This document shows positions 17,242 through 25,944 of a DNA stretch of 39,266 nt, one piece after another. The stretch covers positions 525,508 through 564,773 of the forward strand of contig JAIBBZ010000001.1 of assembly GCA_019694435.1 (NCBI GenBank), read 5' to 3'. The first letter of the stretch is position 1; each line of letters opens with the position of its first letter. The stretch comes from Pirellulales bacterium. Lineage in GTDB: Bacteria > Planctomycetota > Planctomycetia > Pirellulales > JAEUIK01. The translations under genes were made by a program, and so were the position numbers. The notes below the pieces were generated by a model. That model saw only the letters and a list, made by a program, of their open reading frames with translations, was not told the origin of the DNA and did not search any database.

Positions 17242-18496
17242 ACAACGCGGCGAAGGTGCGGAGATAGATTCGACCGCCGGAAATGGCCGGCGACGCAGAG
17301 AGGTCTTCTTCCATCTTATTCGTGGCCAGCAGCTCGAATTTCCGGCCTGCCCGGACGACGCTCACCGTGCCGTCGCGCGAGGTGAGATAGATCTTGCCGT
17401 CGGCAAATACAGGCGAGGCGCGGTAACGGTCGGAGTGTGCCCGTTGCTCGTACTGTTCCTTGCCGGTTTGGGCATCCATGCAGATCAGCACGCCGTTCTC
17501 ACGGCACAGATAAACCAGCCCGCCGTGGACGAGCGGCGACGGTACGTCGGGCGTGTTCTCGGCCCGGACCCAGCGGTGGGCCTCGGTCGAGTCGGTCACG
17601 TCGCCTTGGGCCGACGGGTCCAGCCCGAGCACCGGGCCGTTCTTGGCGGTGGGGACGACGACCAGGCCGTCGGCTGCCACGGGCGAGGCCACGAACCGCA
17701 AGGTCGGGTTGTATTTGCCCAACGGGTTCAGCCCGCCGCAGCGCCACAGCTCCTGCCCGTTGTCGAGCCGATGCGCGACGATGTAGTCGGCCCCGTGCGT
17801 CAACAGATATTCGCGCTGGCGGTCGCGATACAGGATGGGAGACGCGTACGAATGCTCGCATTCGGCCCGGGCATCGGTCTTCCGGTCGATGCGCCACAGC
17901 TCGTCGCCCGAGGCGGCGTCGAGCGCCGCGACGATCTGCCCGCCGGTGTGCAGCAATTGCACGTACAGACGGTTCCCGTCGAGCACCGGGGTCGAGGCCA
18001 TGCCGAATTGGATGTTGAACTTGCCGTAGCGCTGCTGCAGATCGACGTGCCACACTTCCTGGCCGGCAAAGTCGTAGCAGGCCAGCACGCCGGTTCCGAC
18101 CATGGCCCAGACGTGTTTCCCGTCGGTCGACGGCGACGGCGAGGCGTAGTTGCCTTCGTCGCCGCGGACGGTCTCGTTACCGCCACCGAGCGACTTGCGC
18201 CAGAGCTCTTTGCCCGAGGTGTCGGCGGCGATCAAGACCAGCGTGCCATCTTCGGTAGCGCTGGTCAGGAAGACGCGGTCGTTCCAGATGGCCGGCGTCG
18301 AACCGGCCGAGCCCGGCAGCTCGAGCCGCCAGACGACGCCCTCGGTCTTGCTCCAGGTGGTCGGCAGTCCCGTCTCGGCGCTAATGCCGTTGTTGTGCGG
18401 CCCGCGCCATTGCGGCCAGTTCTCGGCCCGGGCACTGGCCGCTACGAACACACCCCAAACGACCGTCAACGCCACAGTTGCCATTCGTCGCTGCAT
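17222..18496 (-). CDS. Exported PQQ-type beta-propeller protein
   Basis: 424 residues. The ATG at 18496 has GAGG upstream and starts a signal peptide ending ASARA-ENWPQWRGP. NWPQWRGPHNNGIS is the entry motif of the PQQ-like/BamB-like propeller proteins that are abundant in planctomycetes. Repeated blade motifs follow (SAGSTPAIWNDRVFLTSA, GTLVLIAADTSGKELW, TGVLACYDFAGQEVW, GGLVYLCRENGVLICMDAQTGKE split across blades). There is no sign of enzyme residues for PQQ catalysis, so a scaffold or binding role outside the cytoplasm is likelier. Second gene of the operon led by the ferredoxin-NADP reductase, 12 bases after it. Confidence 0.88.
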   Translation of the reverse strand: MQRRMATVALTVVWGVFVAASARAENWPQWRGPHNNGISAETGLPTTWSKTEGVVWRLELPGSAGSTPAIWNDRVFLTSATEDGTLVLIAADTSGKELWRKSLGGGNETVRGDEGNYASPSPSTDGKHVWAMVGTGVLACYDFAGQEVWHVDLQQRYGKFNIQFGMASTPVLDGNRLYVQLLHTGGQIVAALDAASGDELWRIDRKTDARAECEHSYASPILYRDRQREYLLTHGADYIVAHRLDNGQELWRCGGLNPLGKYNPTLRFVASPVAADGLVVVPTAKNGPVLGLDPSAQGDVTDSTEAHRWVRAENTPDVPSPLVHGGLVYLCRENGVLICMDAQTGKEQYEQRAHSDRYRASPVFADGKIYLTSRDGTVSVVRAGRKFELLATNKMEEDLSASPAISGGRIYLRTFAALYAIGAR

Positions 18497-18508
18497 CGAT
18501 TGCCTCGT

Positions 18509-19480
18509 TCACCAATACTCTTCGTAATGAATCTGTCCGACCACGCCGCGGCTGTCGAGCACGAAGCCGCGCTCGGCGAGCACCTCGACCATGCCCCGCG
18601 TCGCGGGATACTTGAGTTCAGCCTCGCCGCCGGCGCCGGTCACTTTTTGGGGTAGCCCGATCATCGACGGGTTGCCGCACAGGAACACATGGGTCCGCGC
18701 CGGGTCGAGCTTCAGACCCGTCTCGCGTTCGAACTGGCCCTTGGCGACGTAATCTTGCAGGTAGATCTTGCCGACATAGTGCGGCACGCTGGGATCGAGA
18801 TTCTCCGGCTCGCGCGTGGTCAGCGACAAAAACTGATACTGGTCGAATCGCTCTTCCAGCCGGCGATGGGTGTCGACGTAGCCCAGATCGGCTCGGGTGC
18901 GGACGCAGACGATCGAAACCAGCCGGCCGCGATGCCCGCGCGCGAGCAATTCAGCCAGCATCGCGTTGTGGGGCGCCTCGCCGGTACCGGTGGCGATGAA
19001 GATCACATCGTCGTCCGGCTTTACCGGGGCCAGCGTGTAGTGGCCCGTCACCTTGCGTCCGATCCACAACCGCGAGCCGACATCGAGCAGGAACAGTCGC
19101 GGCGTCAACGCCGGCGGGTCCTTGTCGGTGCTGCGCACCAGCGTGATGTAGAACTCCAGCTCGGGGCCTTCATCGACGCGGACGATCCCGCCCGTTTCGT
19201 CGAGGATCGGGCACGAAATCGAATAGGCCCGTTTGACGACCTTGCGATACTGCTCCTCGGACAGCTCCTCGGGCTGGGTGCCCGGCGCGCGCGGCTCCCA
19301 ATGTCCGAGGCCCAGCGAGGTGTATTGACCGGCGTGAAAATTGCCCAGCGGCGCGTCGGGTCGCACACGGTAGACCCACAGGTCGCTGTGCACCTTGCGC
19401 AGACCGACGACCTCGGCGTTGTAGTGTTCGCTGCGCAGGCGGGCCGCTTCGGCCTCGTCCAGAAACAGTGCTTGGGCCAT
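18509..19480 (-). CDS. fpr: Ferredoxin/flavodoxin-NADP+ reductase
   Basis: 323 residues from the ATG at 19480, with GAAGGAG upstream. RAYSISC (84-90) is the flavin-binding RxYS motif; GTGEAPHNAM (165-174) is the NADP-binding Gly motif; FLCGNPSMIG and a C-terminus ending HYEEYW are typical of bacterial FNRs. At 323 residues it is longer than E. coli Fpr (248) because of insertions before RAYS and in the middle. It moves electrons between NADPH and ferredoxin or flavodoxin in the cytoplasm. It heads the operon with three envelope proteins, an unusual partnership that may be only positional. Confidence 0.9.
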   Translation of the reverse strand: MAQALFLDEAEAARLRSEHYNAEVVGLRKVHSDLWVYRVRPDAPLGNFHAGQYTSLGLGHWEPRAPGTQPEELSEEQYRKVVKRAYSISCPILDETGGIVRVDEGPELEFYITLVRSTDKDPPALTPRLFLLDVGSRLWIGRKVTGHYTLAPVKPDDDVIFIATGTGEAPHNAMLAELLARGHRGRLVSIVCVRTRADLGYVDTHRRLEERFDQYQFLSLTTREPENLDPSVPHYVGKIYLQDYVAKGQFERETGLKLDPARTHVFLCGNPSMIGLPQKVTGAGGEAELKYPATRGMVEVLAERGFVLDSRGVVGQIHYEEYW

Positions 19481-19836
19481 GTGGGCTCCTTCGGCTCAAT
19501 GAGCGCAACATCTTCCTGCCGCGCACCTTCCATGCGCGGCCACCGCCCCGAGTTGGTCCCCACGCGGCTGCAGGGGGCCATTCTTGGCCGGACAATCGAG
19601 CCTGTCAACGAAACGCCTCGCCCCGGACGCGACCCGGTTGCCGGCTCCTGGCGACGCGCGCCGTACGAATCAGCCAGTTGCTCACTTCCGTGTCAGGAAG
19701 GGGCGCGAATTCGCCCACGGGTACCTCGGGCCGAACCGAAAAGCCGCATTGGCGCGATTGTAGGTTTCGAGGCACGGAACTTGCCGCGTTTTCCCTCGTG
19801 GGGCGAAAAACACCATCCCGAAAGCGAGGCGACGCC
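19481..19836. other. Divergent intergenic region
   Basis: About 350 bases between fpr and the BON gene. The BON frame is open upstream to 19468 but has no family features there. No terminator, repeat or RNA motif recognised. Confidence 0.4.
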
Positions 19837-20154
19837 ATGATCGCCAAAGATGCCCGCAAAGCAGTGGATGCCGTTGGGCCGCGCCTGAGCGACCGGGATG
19901 TGGCCCTGGAAACCGCGATCCGCAACGCCTGGAGTCTGTCGGGCGACGCGCAGATCCGCCGGCTCGCCTGCCGCGCTGCCGAAGGGTTGATCATCCTCGA
20001 CGGCGAGGTAAGCAGCTATTACCGTAAGCAGCGCGCGCAGGAAATTGCCCGCGCAACGTCTCGCGGCTGCGAGATACTGAATCGCGTCGTGGTGAGCGAC
20101 GAAGCGGTCAGCGGCCTTACGGCGCCAACTCGAACGGCGGTGAATGCGCCGTGA
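19837..20154 (+). CDS. BON-domain protein
   Basis: 105 residues from the ATG at 19837, with a weak GCGAGGCG upstream. The core (about 20-90) is a BON domain: ALETAIRNAW, then LIILDGEVSSYYRKQRAQEI and ILNRVVVSDE, where GEV is the characteristic Gly before the middle strand. There is no signal peptide or lipobox, so it is probably cytoplasmic, unlike OsmY. BON domains bind phospholipid or act as small interaction modules. Its last 38 bases overlap the convergent ceramidase gene's 3' end. Confidence 0.78.
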   Translation: MIAKDARKAVDAVGPRLSDRDVALETAIRNAWSLSGDAQIRRLACRAAEGLIILDGEVSSYYRKQRAQEIARATSRGCEILNRVVVSDEAVSGLTAPTRTAVNAP

Positions 20155-22195
20155 ACCGTTGTACCGAGCCCGACGACTTGTACCGTCCGTAGTGGACCAG
20201 CCGGTAAGTGCCTGTGGGCGCATCGGGCGCGGTCTCCCAGGTAATGGTCACCTGGAACGGGTCGGGCGAAGTCGAGTAGCGCGGCGGCGCCAGTTCGAGG
20301 AGCGCCCCGCGCTGGGGGCCGGCCGGTTTCTTGGCGGCCTCGGGCGAGATGCGCTGCCATTGGGCCGTGGTGTCCCAATCGTGGTCGCGGCGGACGACTT
20401 CCCATTTGTCCGGCGCCTGAACCAGCCGCTCGACGGCCAGGAACTCGTCGTGCCGGTCGTAATCGTTCACCGGCAGGCCGGTCCAGAAAGTGGCCGCGAC
20501 GGGCTCGCCCGGGGCATATTTCTTACGCAGTTCGCCGACGACGTCGCCGAATTGCGCATCGGCAGGCTGCCGCTCGTCGGGACCGTCGAGCTTAGTTGCG
20601 CGCTTCAGCAGCGTGCGCATGTCGGTGGGCTGTTCCGACGATTCGACCGGTTGGCCGCTGCGCAGGGCCCGGGCCAGACGCACGAACTCCTGGCGATAGC
20701 CCGCCTCGGTCCAGGGGCCGAACAGCGTATGGCCGCCCTCGTATTGCTGCAGTTGATATTCGTGCCAGGTCGTTACATAGCCGGCAAAGTCGTTGGAATA
20801 GCCGGCCACGACGACCATTTTCGGCTCGATGCCCAACTCCCGGCCGACGGCGGCGCGAAACCGCCGCCCGCTCATCGTGGTGTATTCCGCGGGCCCGACG
20901 ACGAACGCCAACTGGCCCAAGCGCACGACGGCCAGCGGCACGATCTGCTCGTGCATCGGCGGTTTCGCCAGACCGCTGGCGATGAGCACCGCCTTGGGCT
21001 TCTGGCACTCGAGAAACTCGGGCGTCGCTTTCACCTGCGGCAGGACGATTTTGATGAGCGCGTCGATCGCGGGCTCGGTCTTGGTCATGCCTTCCTTGAA
21101 CAGCGGGTGGCCGCCGCCTTCGGCCTCGGACCCGGCTGCGAACGCATAGCCCCAGGCCGAAGGACAGGTGCGCCGCTGGCCGTCGTGGGTGAACTCTTCG
21201 GACACCTCGAGCTTCGACAAGTTGACGAAGCCGTGGCGAATCTCGATCGGCCCGCTCAGCGGCTGCTCGGCCGCGGCGAACAGTTGCAATGCCGTGTCGG
21301 CCTGGCGGCCCCCCATGATCGTGCAACTCTCGACGATCGTGCGGCCCGGCCCGGTCGCGTCGAGGTTCAAGTTCGGCGTGGCATCGCCGCAGTTCGTGTT
21401 GGCAAACGCCGCGACGAATGGGCCCTGCTGGGGCGCGCCGGCCAGCTTGCGCTCGCAGAAGTCGGCCGCGTAGCCTTTGTTGTCGCTCGTCGACAACTTG
21501 TAGTGGAAGTCCATGCTCGTCGGATGCACGGCGAACCAGTTCAACAGGCCGATCGCCCCGTCGTCGCGCACGAACTTCAATAGCGTCATCGTCGTGTCGA
21601 CCGGTTCGTCATACTGGGCCCGTTCTTCCGCCGGGTTGTTGCGATAGGCCACGGCCGAGCGGTTGGCGTTGCCGTTGTTCACTTCGCCCTGCGCCAGCAG
21701 GATCCTCCCCGGCGCCAAGTCGGCGTCGGCAGCGATGATGGCTTCGGAAATGCCGTCGACCAGGGCGTCGAAGGCCTGCGGGAAGAAGTCGCCGCCCAGC
21801 ACGCTGATCGACAGGTGATGGTGATACCCGCCCGGCGCGCCGTGCGTGTGCGTGCCGGCCAGGATCAGGTTGGCCTGCCCGTAACGGTCGCCGAGCTTTT
21901 CGCCGACGCGCTCGAGCACGGCGAGCTTCAAGGTGTGCGTGACGAAGGCCAGGTCGCACGTGACATACGCCAGCCGCGTCCGGTCCTCGAGATCGCTGAC
22001 CGCAAAGGCCCGGGCATAGAGCTTTTGCCGGACGCCCTCGCCGACCTGCTTGGGATGGACGTAGCCGAGCATCTGAATGCCCCAGACGGGCAGCGAGATG
22101 TCGGCCGACGCGCGGCCGATTTTGTAATCCTGGGCGCCGGCAACCGACGGGACCAGGCCAGCGAGCAGCAAACAGCAGGCGACGCAGCGATTCAT
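20117..22195 (-). CDS. Neutral/alkaline ceramidase-like hydrolase (exported)
   Basis: 692 residues from the ATG at 22195, which starts a signal peptide ending VAGAQD; the open frame to 22549 has no similarity. Neutral ceramidase features: YKIGRASADISLPVWGIQML at the start, LAGTHTHGAPGGYHHH (zinc-binding His, about 116-118), NWFAVHPTSM (His224), and NTNCGDATPNLNL (267-279). In characterised enzymes the last motif carries the catalytic Ser (N-x-G-x-x-S-P-N); here the position is Thr273. A C-terminal beta domain (PFQVTITWETAPDAPTGTYR) matches the family's Ig-like tail. It would cleave the amide bond of ceramides or related lipids in the periplasm or outside. Monocistronic. Confidence 0.85.
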   Translation of the reverse strand: MNRCVACCLLLAGLVPSVAGAQDYKIGRASADISLPVWGIQMLGYVHPKQVGEGVRQKLYARAFAVSDLEDRTRLAYVTCDLAFVTHTLKLAVLERVGEKLGDRYGQANLILAGTHTHGAPGGYHHHLSISVLGGDFFPQAFDALVDGISEAIIAADADLAPGRILLAQGEVNNGNANRSAVAYRNNPAEERAQYDEPVDTTMTLLKFVRDDGAIGLLNWFAVHPTSMDFHYKLSTSDNKGYAADFCERKLAGAPQQGPFVAAFANTNCGDATPNLNLDATGPGRTIVESCTIMGGRQADTALQLFAAAEQPLSGPIEIRHGFVNLSKLEVSEEFTHDGQRRTCPSAWGYAFAAGSEAEGGGHPLFKEGMTKTEPAIDALIKIVLPQVKATPEFLECQKPKAVLIASGLAKPPMHEQIVPLAVVRLGQLAFVVGPAEYTTMSGRRFRAAVGRELGIEPKMVVVAGYSNDFAGYVTTWHEYQLQQYEGGHTLFGPWTEAGYRQEFVRLARALRSGQPVESSEQPTDMRTLLKRATKLDGPDERQPADAQFGDVVGELRKKYAPGEPVAATFWTGLPVNDYDRHDEFLAVERLVQAPDKWEVVRRDHDWDTTAQWQRISPEAAKKPAGPQRGALLELAPPRYSTSPDPFQVTITWETAPDAPTGTYRLVHYGRYKSSGSVQRFTAHSPPFELAP

Positions 22196-22497
22196 ATCCA
22201 CAACATCCAGGGCCAGAACAACGGGGAAGCAGACCGACCGCCAGCATGACGTCGCGGAGGTCCCCGCGCCGGCACACGATTCTAGACGCAATTTCCGGCC
22301 GGTGCGCGGCGCGCCCCTGCCTGCAACGCTAGCCGCCCGGTTTTCTCTCGAAACGGCCGACAAAGTTCCCGGCCGGTCCTGGTCGATAAACATCGAGCGG
22401 CAAAGTCTGCGCGACCGGCCAGGTTTCGCGGGGCACGACAGCTTGCTCTCGCCCCGGGGCGCGGCGCCGACGCGCGAACGAAAAGGCGACTCCGCCG
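22196..22497. other. Divergent intergenic region
   Basis: About 300 bases between the ceramidase and GT-C-like genes. It must hold promoters for both; no convincing boxes, repeats or RNA motifs seen. Confidence 0.4.
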
Positions 22498-24078
22498 ATG
22501 CACGATCGGTCGCTGCAGGGCGTGGCACCCCGGACTGGCGAGGCGGCACTGACGCGCTCGTTCTGGCTGTGGTGCGCCGTGGTCGTGATCCCGCATGCGG
22601 CGCTGCTGGCGGCCCCGCCGGTCAATCTCGAGTTCGCCTTTCTCGAAGGCACGCGCAGCCTGCTCGATCCGCAGTATGCCGACGGCGCGACGCGCTATTT
22701 CGCCTACCAGGCCAACCCGTTGGGCTACTCGCTCTTGTCGGCCGGGCTGTGCCGGGCGTTGCAGTTGCCGGCGGCCGATTGGTCGCTGCGCCTGCTGTCG
22801 CTCGCCGGCGGCGTGGCCCTGCTCGCGGCCGGACGCGAATGGTTCCGCCTGTTGCGGCCCGGGGCCCTGGGTCAGTTTCATCTCTGGGCCGCCGTGACGA
22901 TGCTTTGCCCCTTGGTGTGGATCTACACCGGCCGCGGTACGGCCGACATCTTGCCGGCAGGGCTGGCTTGCCTCGCGATCGCCTGGTGCTGTCGGGCCCG
23001 GCTCGATGCGCGCTTTCACCTGCTGGCGGGCACCTGTTTCGCGCTCGCGGCGATCGTCAAGTTCAACGTGTTGTTGATCGGTTGCGCATTTGTGCTCCTG
23101 GTGTTGCGCCAAGGGGGTTCGCTCCGCAGCCGGGTCGCCTATCTGGCGTGCTATACGCTGCTACCGGCTGCCGTGCTGGGGCTGTATTTCGTCTGGCTGC
23201 ACCAGCGGTTCGACGTGCTGTTGCTGGGCGACCGCTTCAAGTCGATGCACAACCCAGTCGGCTATGCGCGCCAGTTCTGGACCGTGTTGGCGCTCTACCT
23301 GTCGTACCTGGCGATGCTGCCCGGCTTGCTCAACGTGCGGCCCATCGTCGCCTGGCTCGCCGGCGGCTCGCGCACTCGGGCCATCGCGCTGGCGGTCGCC
23401 GGCCTGGTCTTAGCCTATGCCCTGGGCAGCGTGCTCGAGGACGCCAACCTGGGCGAGATGCGCTTCGGCGGGTTCGACTACCTGTTGCCCTCGTGGGCGT
23501 TCCCGTTGTTGCGCGGCGGTTGCCTGGTCCTGGCCCTGGCGTTGTTTGGCGATATTGCGGCGCGGGCCTGGCGCGAGCGCGACGAGCTGAGCCTGCTGCT
23601 GTTGGCCGCGGTGGTGCCCTATCTGCTGGTGTCGAGCCTGTCGCGGCCCGCGCAGCGCTACCTGTTGATCTGCCTGCCGCTGCTGTTGTTCTACCTGGTG
23701 GCGGCGTTTCCCGAGCTGCGGTTCCGCGGCAAGCAGCGGCTCGCCTGGGCCACGGTCGTCATGTTCGCCGGCCTGAGCGCCGTCGGTTCGTGGTACTCGG
23801 TCGAGCAAGGCACCGCCGCCGCGCGGATGGTCGACTGGATCGCCGCCGAAGGCCTCCTCGATCAAACGCACCCGGGCGACATCGAAGCGCACGCGGCGCA
23901 CCGCTTCCCGATCCGATCGAGTGCGCCGCCGCAATTCTCGGTCTCGGCCCAACCGCAAACGTCCGCTCTGCACGTCGAACGCGTCACCCTGTTCGGCCGG
24001 CAACTACGGGCCTATTCGCTCTATCGAGTCGACGGCGCACCGGTCACCACCGCCGCCGCCGAGGGGCATCTGCGCTGA
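22498..24078 (+). CDS. Polytopic membrane protein, GT39/ArnT-like (GT-C fold) glycosyltransferase
   Basis: 526 residues from the ATG at 22498. About 10-11 hydrophobic helices lie in the first ~430 residues. The first loop carries an acidic pair region (NLEFAFLEGTRSLLDP), then YFAYQANPLGYSLLSAGLCR, then the IYTGRGTADILPAGLACLAI segment, all in the order seen in PMT_2-type glycosyltransferases. Those enzymes transfer sugars from polyprenyl-phosphate donors on the outer side of the membrane. Acceptor and sugar are unknown. A second open frame over the same DNA (22302-24197) is Arg-rich and is a shadow. Confidence 0.75.
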   Translation: MHDRSLQGVAPRTGEAALTRSFWLWCAVVVIPHAALLAAPPVNLEFAFLEGTRSLLDPQYADGATRYFAYQANPLGYSLLSAGLCRALQLPAADWSLRLLSLAGGVALLAAGREWFRLLRPGALGQFHLWAAVTMLCPLVWIYTGRGTADILPAGLACLAIAWCCRARLDARFHLLAGTCFALAAIVKFNVLLIGCAFVLLVLRQGGSLRSRVAYLACYTLLPAAVLGLYFVWLHQRFDVLLLGDRFKSMHNPVGYARQFWTVLALYLSYLAMLPGLLNVRPIVAWLAGGSRTRAIALAVAGLVLAYALGSVLEDANLGEMRFGGFDYLLPSWAFPLLRGGCLVLALALFGDIAARAWRERDELSLLLLAAVVPYLLVSSLSRPAQRYLLICLPLLLFYLVAAFPELRFRGKQRLAWATVVMFAGLSAVGSWYSVEQGTAAARMVDWIAAEGLLDQTHPGDIEAHAAHRFPIRSSAPPQFSVSAQPQTSALHVERVTLFGRQLRAYSLYRVDGAPVTTAAAEGHLR

Positions 24079-24369
24079 GGCGTGCGCGGTTCTTTGCCGG
24101 GACGTCTGCCGAGCCATTTCTGCGTTCGTCGTCAAGACCGGTGGGTGGCTGCTCGAGTTCGGCGGCGCTTACGGCCAAGCTTCATCCATGGCCGTAACGG
24201 TCGAGCGACGAACACTACGCAATCGATGATGTGTTCCGCTAAAAAGTCGTCGAGACTCTTCCGAGTTGTTCAATCCGTGCCGGGTGGCGATGCGTAATTG
24301 TCGCCGCACGAAGCCAGTTCCGCCCCTGAATCTGCTTTCGGTGGTGGACTACTTCGTCCGTTTCCGCAC
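24079..24369. other. Intergenic region, no gene seen
   Basis: About 290 bases between convergent genes, less GC-rich than the genes to the left. No clear terminator or repeat. Confidence 0.4.
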
Positions 24370-24924
24370 TCAAATCAGCCGGAATACCGGATGGTCACCT
24401 CCAACTTGAACCGCCACCCCGGCAGCTACTATCCAAACCACGAACATGACTAATGCGATCCAGACGGGAAGGCGTGTGATGCTAATGCAATCACAATACC
24501 AGGAGGTTATCCACTTCGCTGGGCTGTCAATCGCGGGCTGGGAATTCTGCGTCAGTTGAAGCGGTCGCACGCATGAAACAACCTTCTTGCCGACGTAAGC
24601 GGTTTTCATAAACGCAAACTTTCGTGTACCTCTTGTCGCGATTCTTCGCGCCGCAGCCTTTACACGAGCGCGATACGACTCTGCAAGGTATCGATCCTGT
24701 GCAGCAAACAGATACCAGACAAGAGATACCAACACCCCCAAGCCACATACAGCGACAGCACACGACACGTTGTGTTGTTCAAGTAAGCACCAGCCAAAGC
24801 CCGCGAAAAGGGCCAATTGCACCGTGAGAAAGAACTGAAATCGTTGCCAGAGGCGATTGAACTGCCCTTCGAGGTACCCGAGCGAAAGTTTGTAGTGCTC
24901 GACCAGGAACTCATGCGCTTTCAC
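24370..24924 (-). CDS. Small membrane protein (three hydrophobic segments), family not recognised
   Basis: 184 residues from a GTG at 24924. Amphipathic N-terminus (HEFLVEHYKLSLGYLEGQFN), then two adjacent hydrophobic helices (about 31-52 and 54-75), a basic loop of about 75 residues, and a C-terminal helix (about 151-174: PVWIALVMFVVWIVAAGVAV). The layout resembles RipA-like or SLATT-like small membrane proteins, which are often cargo of variable regions, but I cannot place it firmly. Base composition is less GC-rich than the genes to its left, and it sits at the edge of a poorly coding stretch, which suggests recent arrival. Confidence 0.6.
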   Translation of the reverse strand: MKAHEFLVEHYKLSLGYLEGQFNRLWQRFQFFLTVQLALFAGFGWCLLEQHNVSCAVAVCGLGVLVSLVWYLFAAQDRYLAESYRARVKAAARRIATRGTRKFAFMKTAYVGKKVVSCVRPLQLTQNSQPAIDSPAKWITSWYCDCISITRLPVWIALVMFVVWIVAAGVAVQVGGDHPVFRLI

Positions 24925-25650
24925 AGTTCTTGCCTTGTCTAACGAATGTGATCTGCCGGGACAGGGGTTCGGCTAGCTTCTTGATCTGTCTGTTCCGTCG
25001 GTTCAATTCTACTCCACCTGCACCACGATCCACCACGTTGTGCTACAAGGGTGTCGACCACGGCAGGCAATTCGAAGTCATCCTTCTGGTTGCGTGCTTG
25101 CACTGACACGGCGCGCGAGCCTGGCGGAGCGTGATAAGTCGTATGCGATCGGTCACGTAAACCGGCACAGATGTCGCAATCGTGGGCCACTGGGCAAGTG
25201 CGGCGGATAACATGATGACCGAATATCCCGCCGCGTCGCGGCATGACGGCCTTGGCCATTCATATCGGGAACTCGCCGCGAGTCGACCGCGCCAAAGACC
25301 CGCTTGAGAAGTGCGATCGTCCGAGCGGCGTGTGTCACGAGCAGAAGCGGCGAGGCACACCGATAGGCGTCCGGCCTCTGGTTCGACGAGTTTGTGCCGT
25401 CACGCGCGGTAGCGCTTCGTACGGCTGGCAGCTTTTGGTCGTCGAATTGCAAGGGCTCCACAGTTGCCAGACAGAAGAACCGTTGCGGCTGCGTGAACTT
25501 CGTGGGACGATACCGAAGCGCCAGCACCGCGCACATCTGGATGCGCGGCGCACGCCGAGCAGCGAGCGGCTGAGATCAGCGGCGAGTCAACAGCGAAGCG
25601 TGTTCCTGGTGTTTTGGAAGCACGCTTTGTCGCATTCGGTGCAGGTGTTG
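24925..25650. other. Poorly coding region
   Basis: About 725 bases with several overlapping short open frames on both strands but no frame with recognisable family residues or a good ribosome site. It looks like decayed accessory DNA between the small membrane protein and the ankyrin gene. Confidence 0.4.
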
Positions 25651-25839
25651 ATGGACCCACATGGCGCTCGTCCGTTTGGATGCGTGTGCGTCCTCCTGTT
25701 GCTGGTCGCGATATTGACGCTTTCATTCGGAGTGTTGTGGGCGACCGTGGCAGCAAAAGAACGAAGCGCAGGCATCTCGGTAATCCTGTTTTCCGCGATC
25801 GTGTTCTGTATCGCTAAATGGGCCTGTCGGCGTTCTTGA
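25651..25839 (+). CDS. Possible small two-helix membrane protein
   Basis: 62 residues if started at the ATG at 25651 (MDPHGARPFG). Two hydrophobic segments follow: CVCVLLLLVAILTLSFGVLW and ISVILFSAIVFCIAKW, with a short charged loop (AAKERSAG). The frame stays open upstream to 25243, but that part is low-complexity and Arg-rich. The ribosome site is weak. It could be a real small membrane protein or the surviving 3' end of a decayed gene. Confidence 0.35.
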   Translation: MDPHGARPFGCVCVLLLLVAILTLSFGVLWATVAAKERSAGISVILFSAIVFCIAKWACRRS

Positions 25840-25944
25840 CCGGGTCACAAAAAGGAATCGCGGGCAAAGCCGCACTTTCGAACTTGTATGCGCCGGCGGA
25901 AGGTCGTTGGGTGTCGTCGCGAGCGATTCGTGACGAGCCGGCAG

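Noticed and set aside
22302..24197. 631-codon plus-strand frame overlapping the GT-C-like gene
   Set aside because: Arg/Gly/Ala-rich shadow; the 22498-24078 frame has regular membrane helices and glycosyltransferase-like order.
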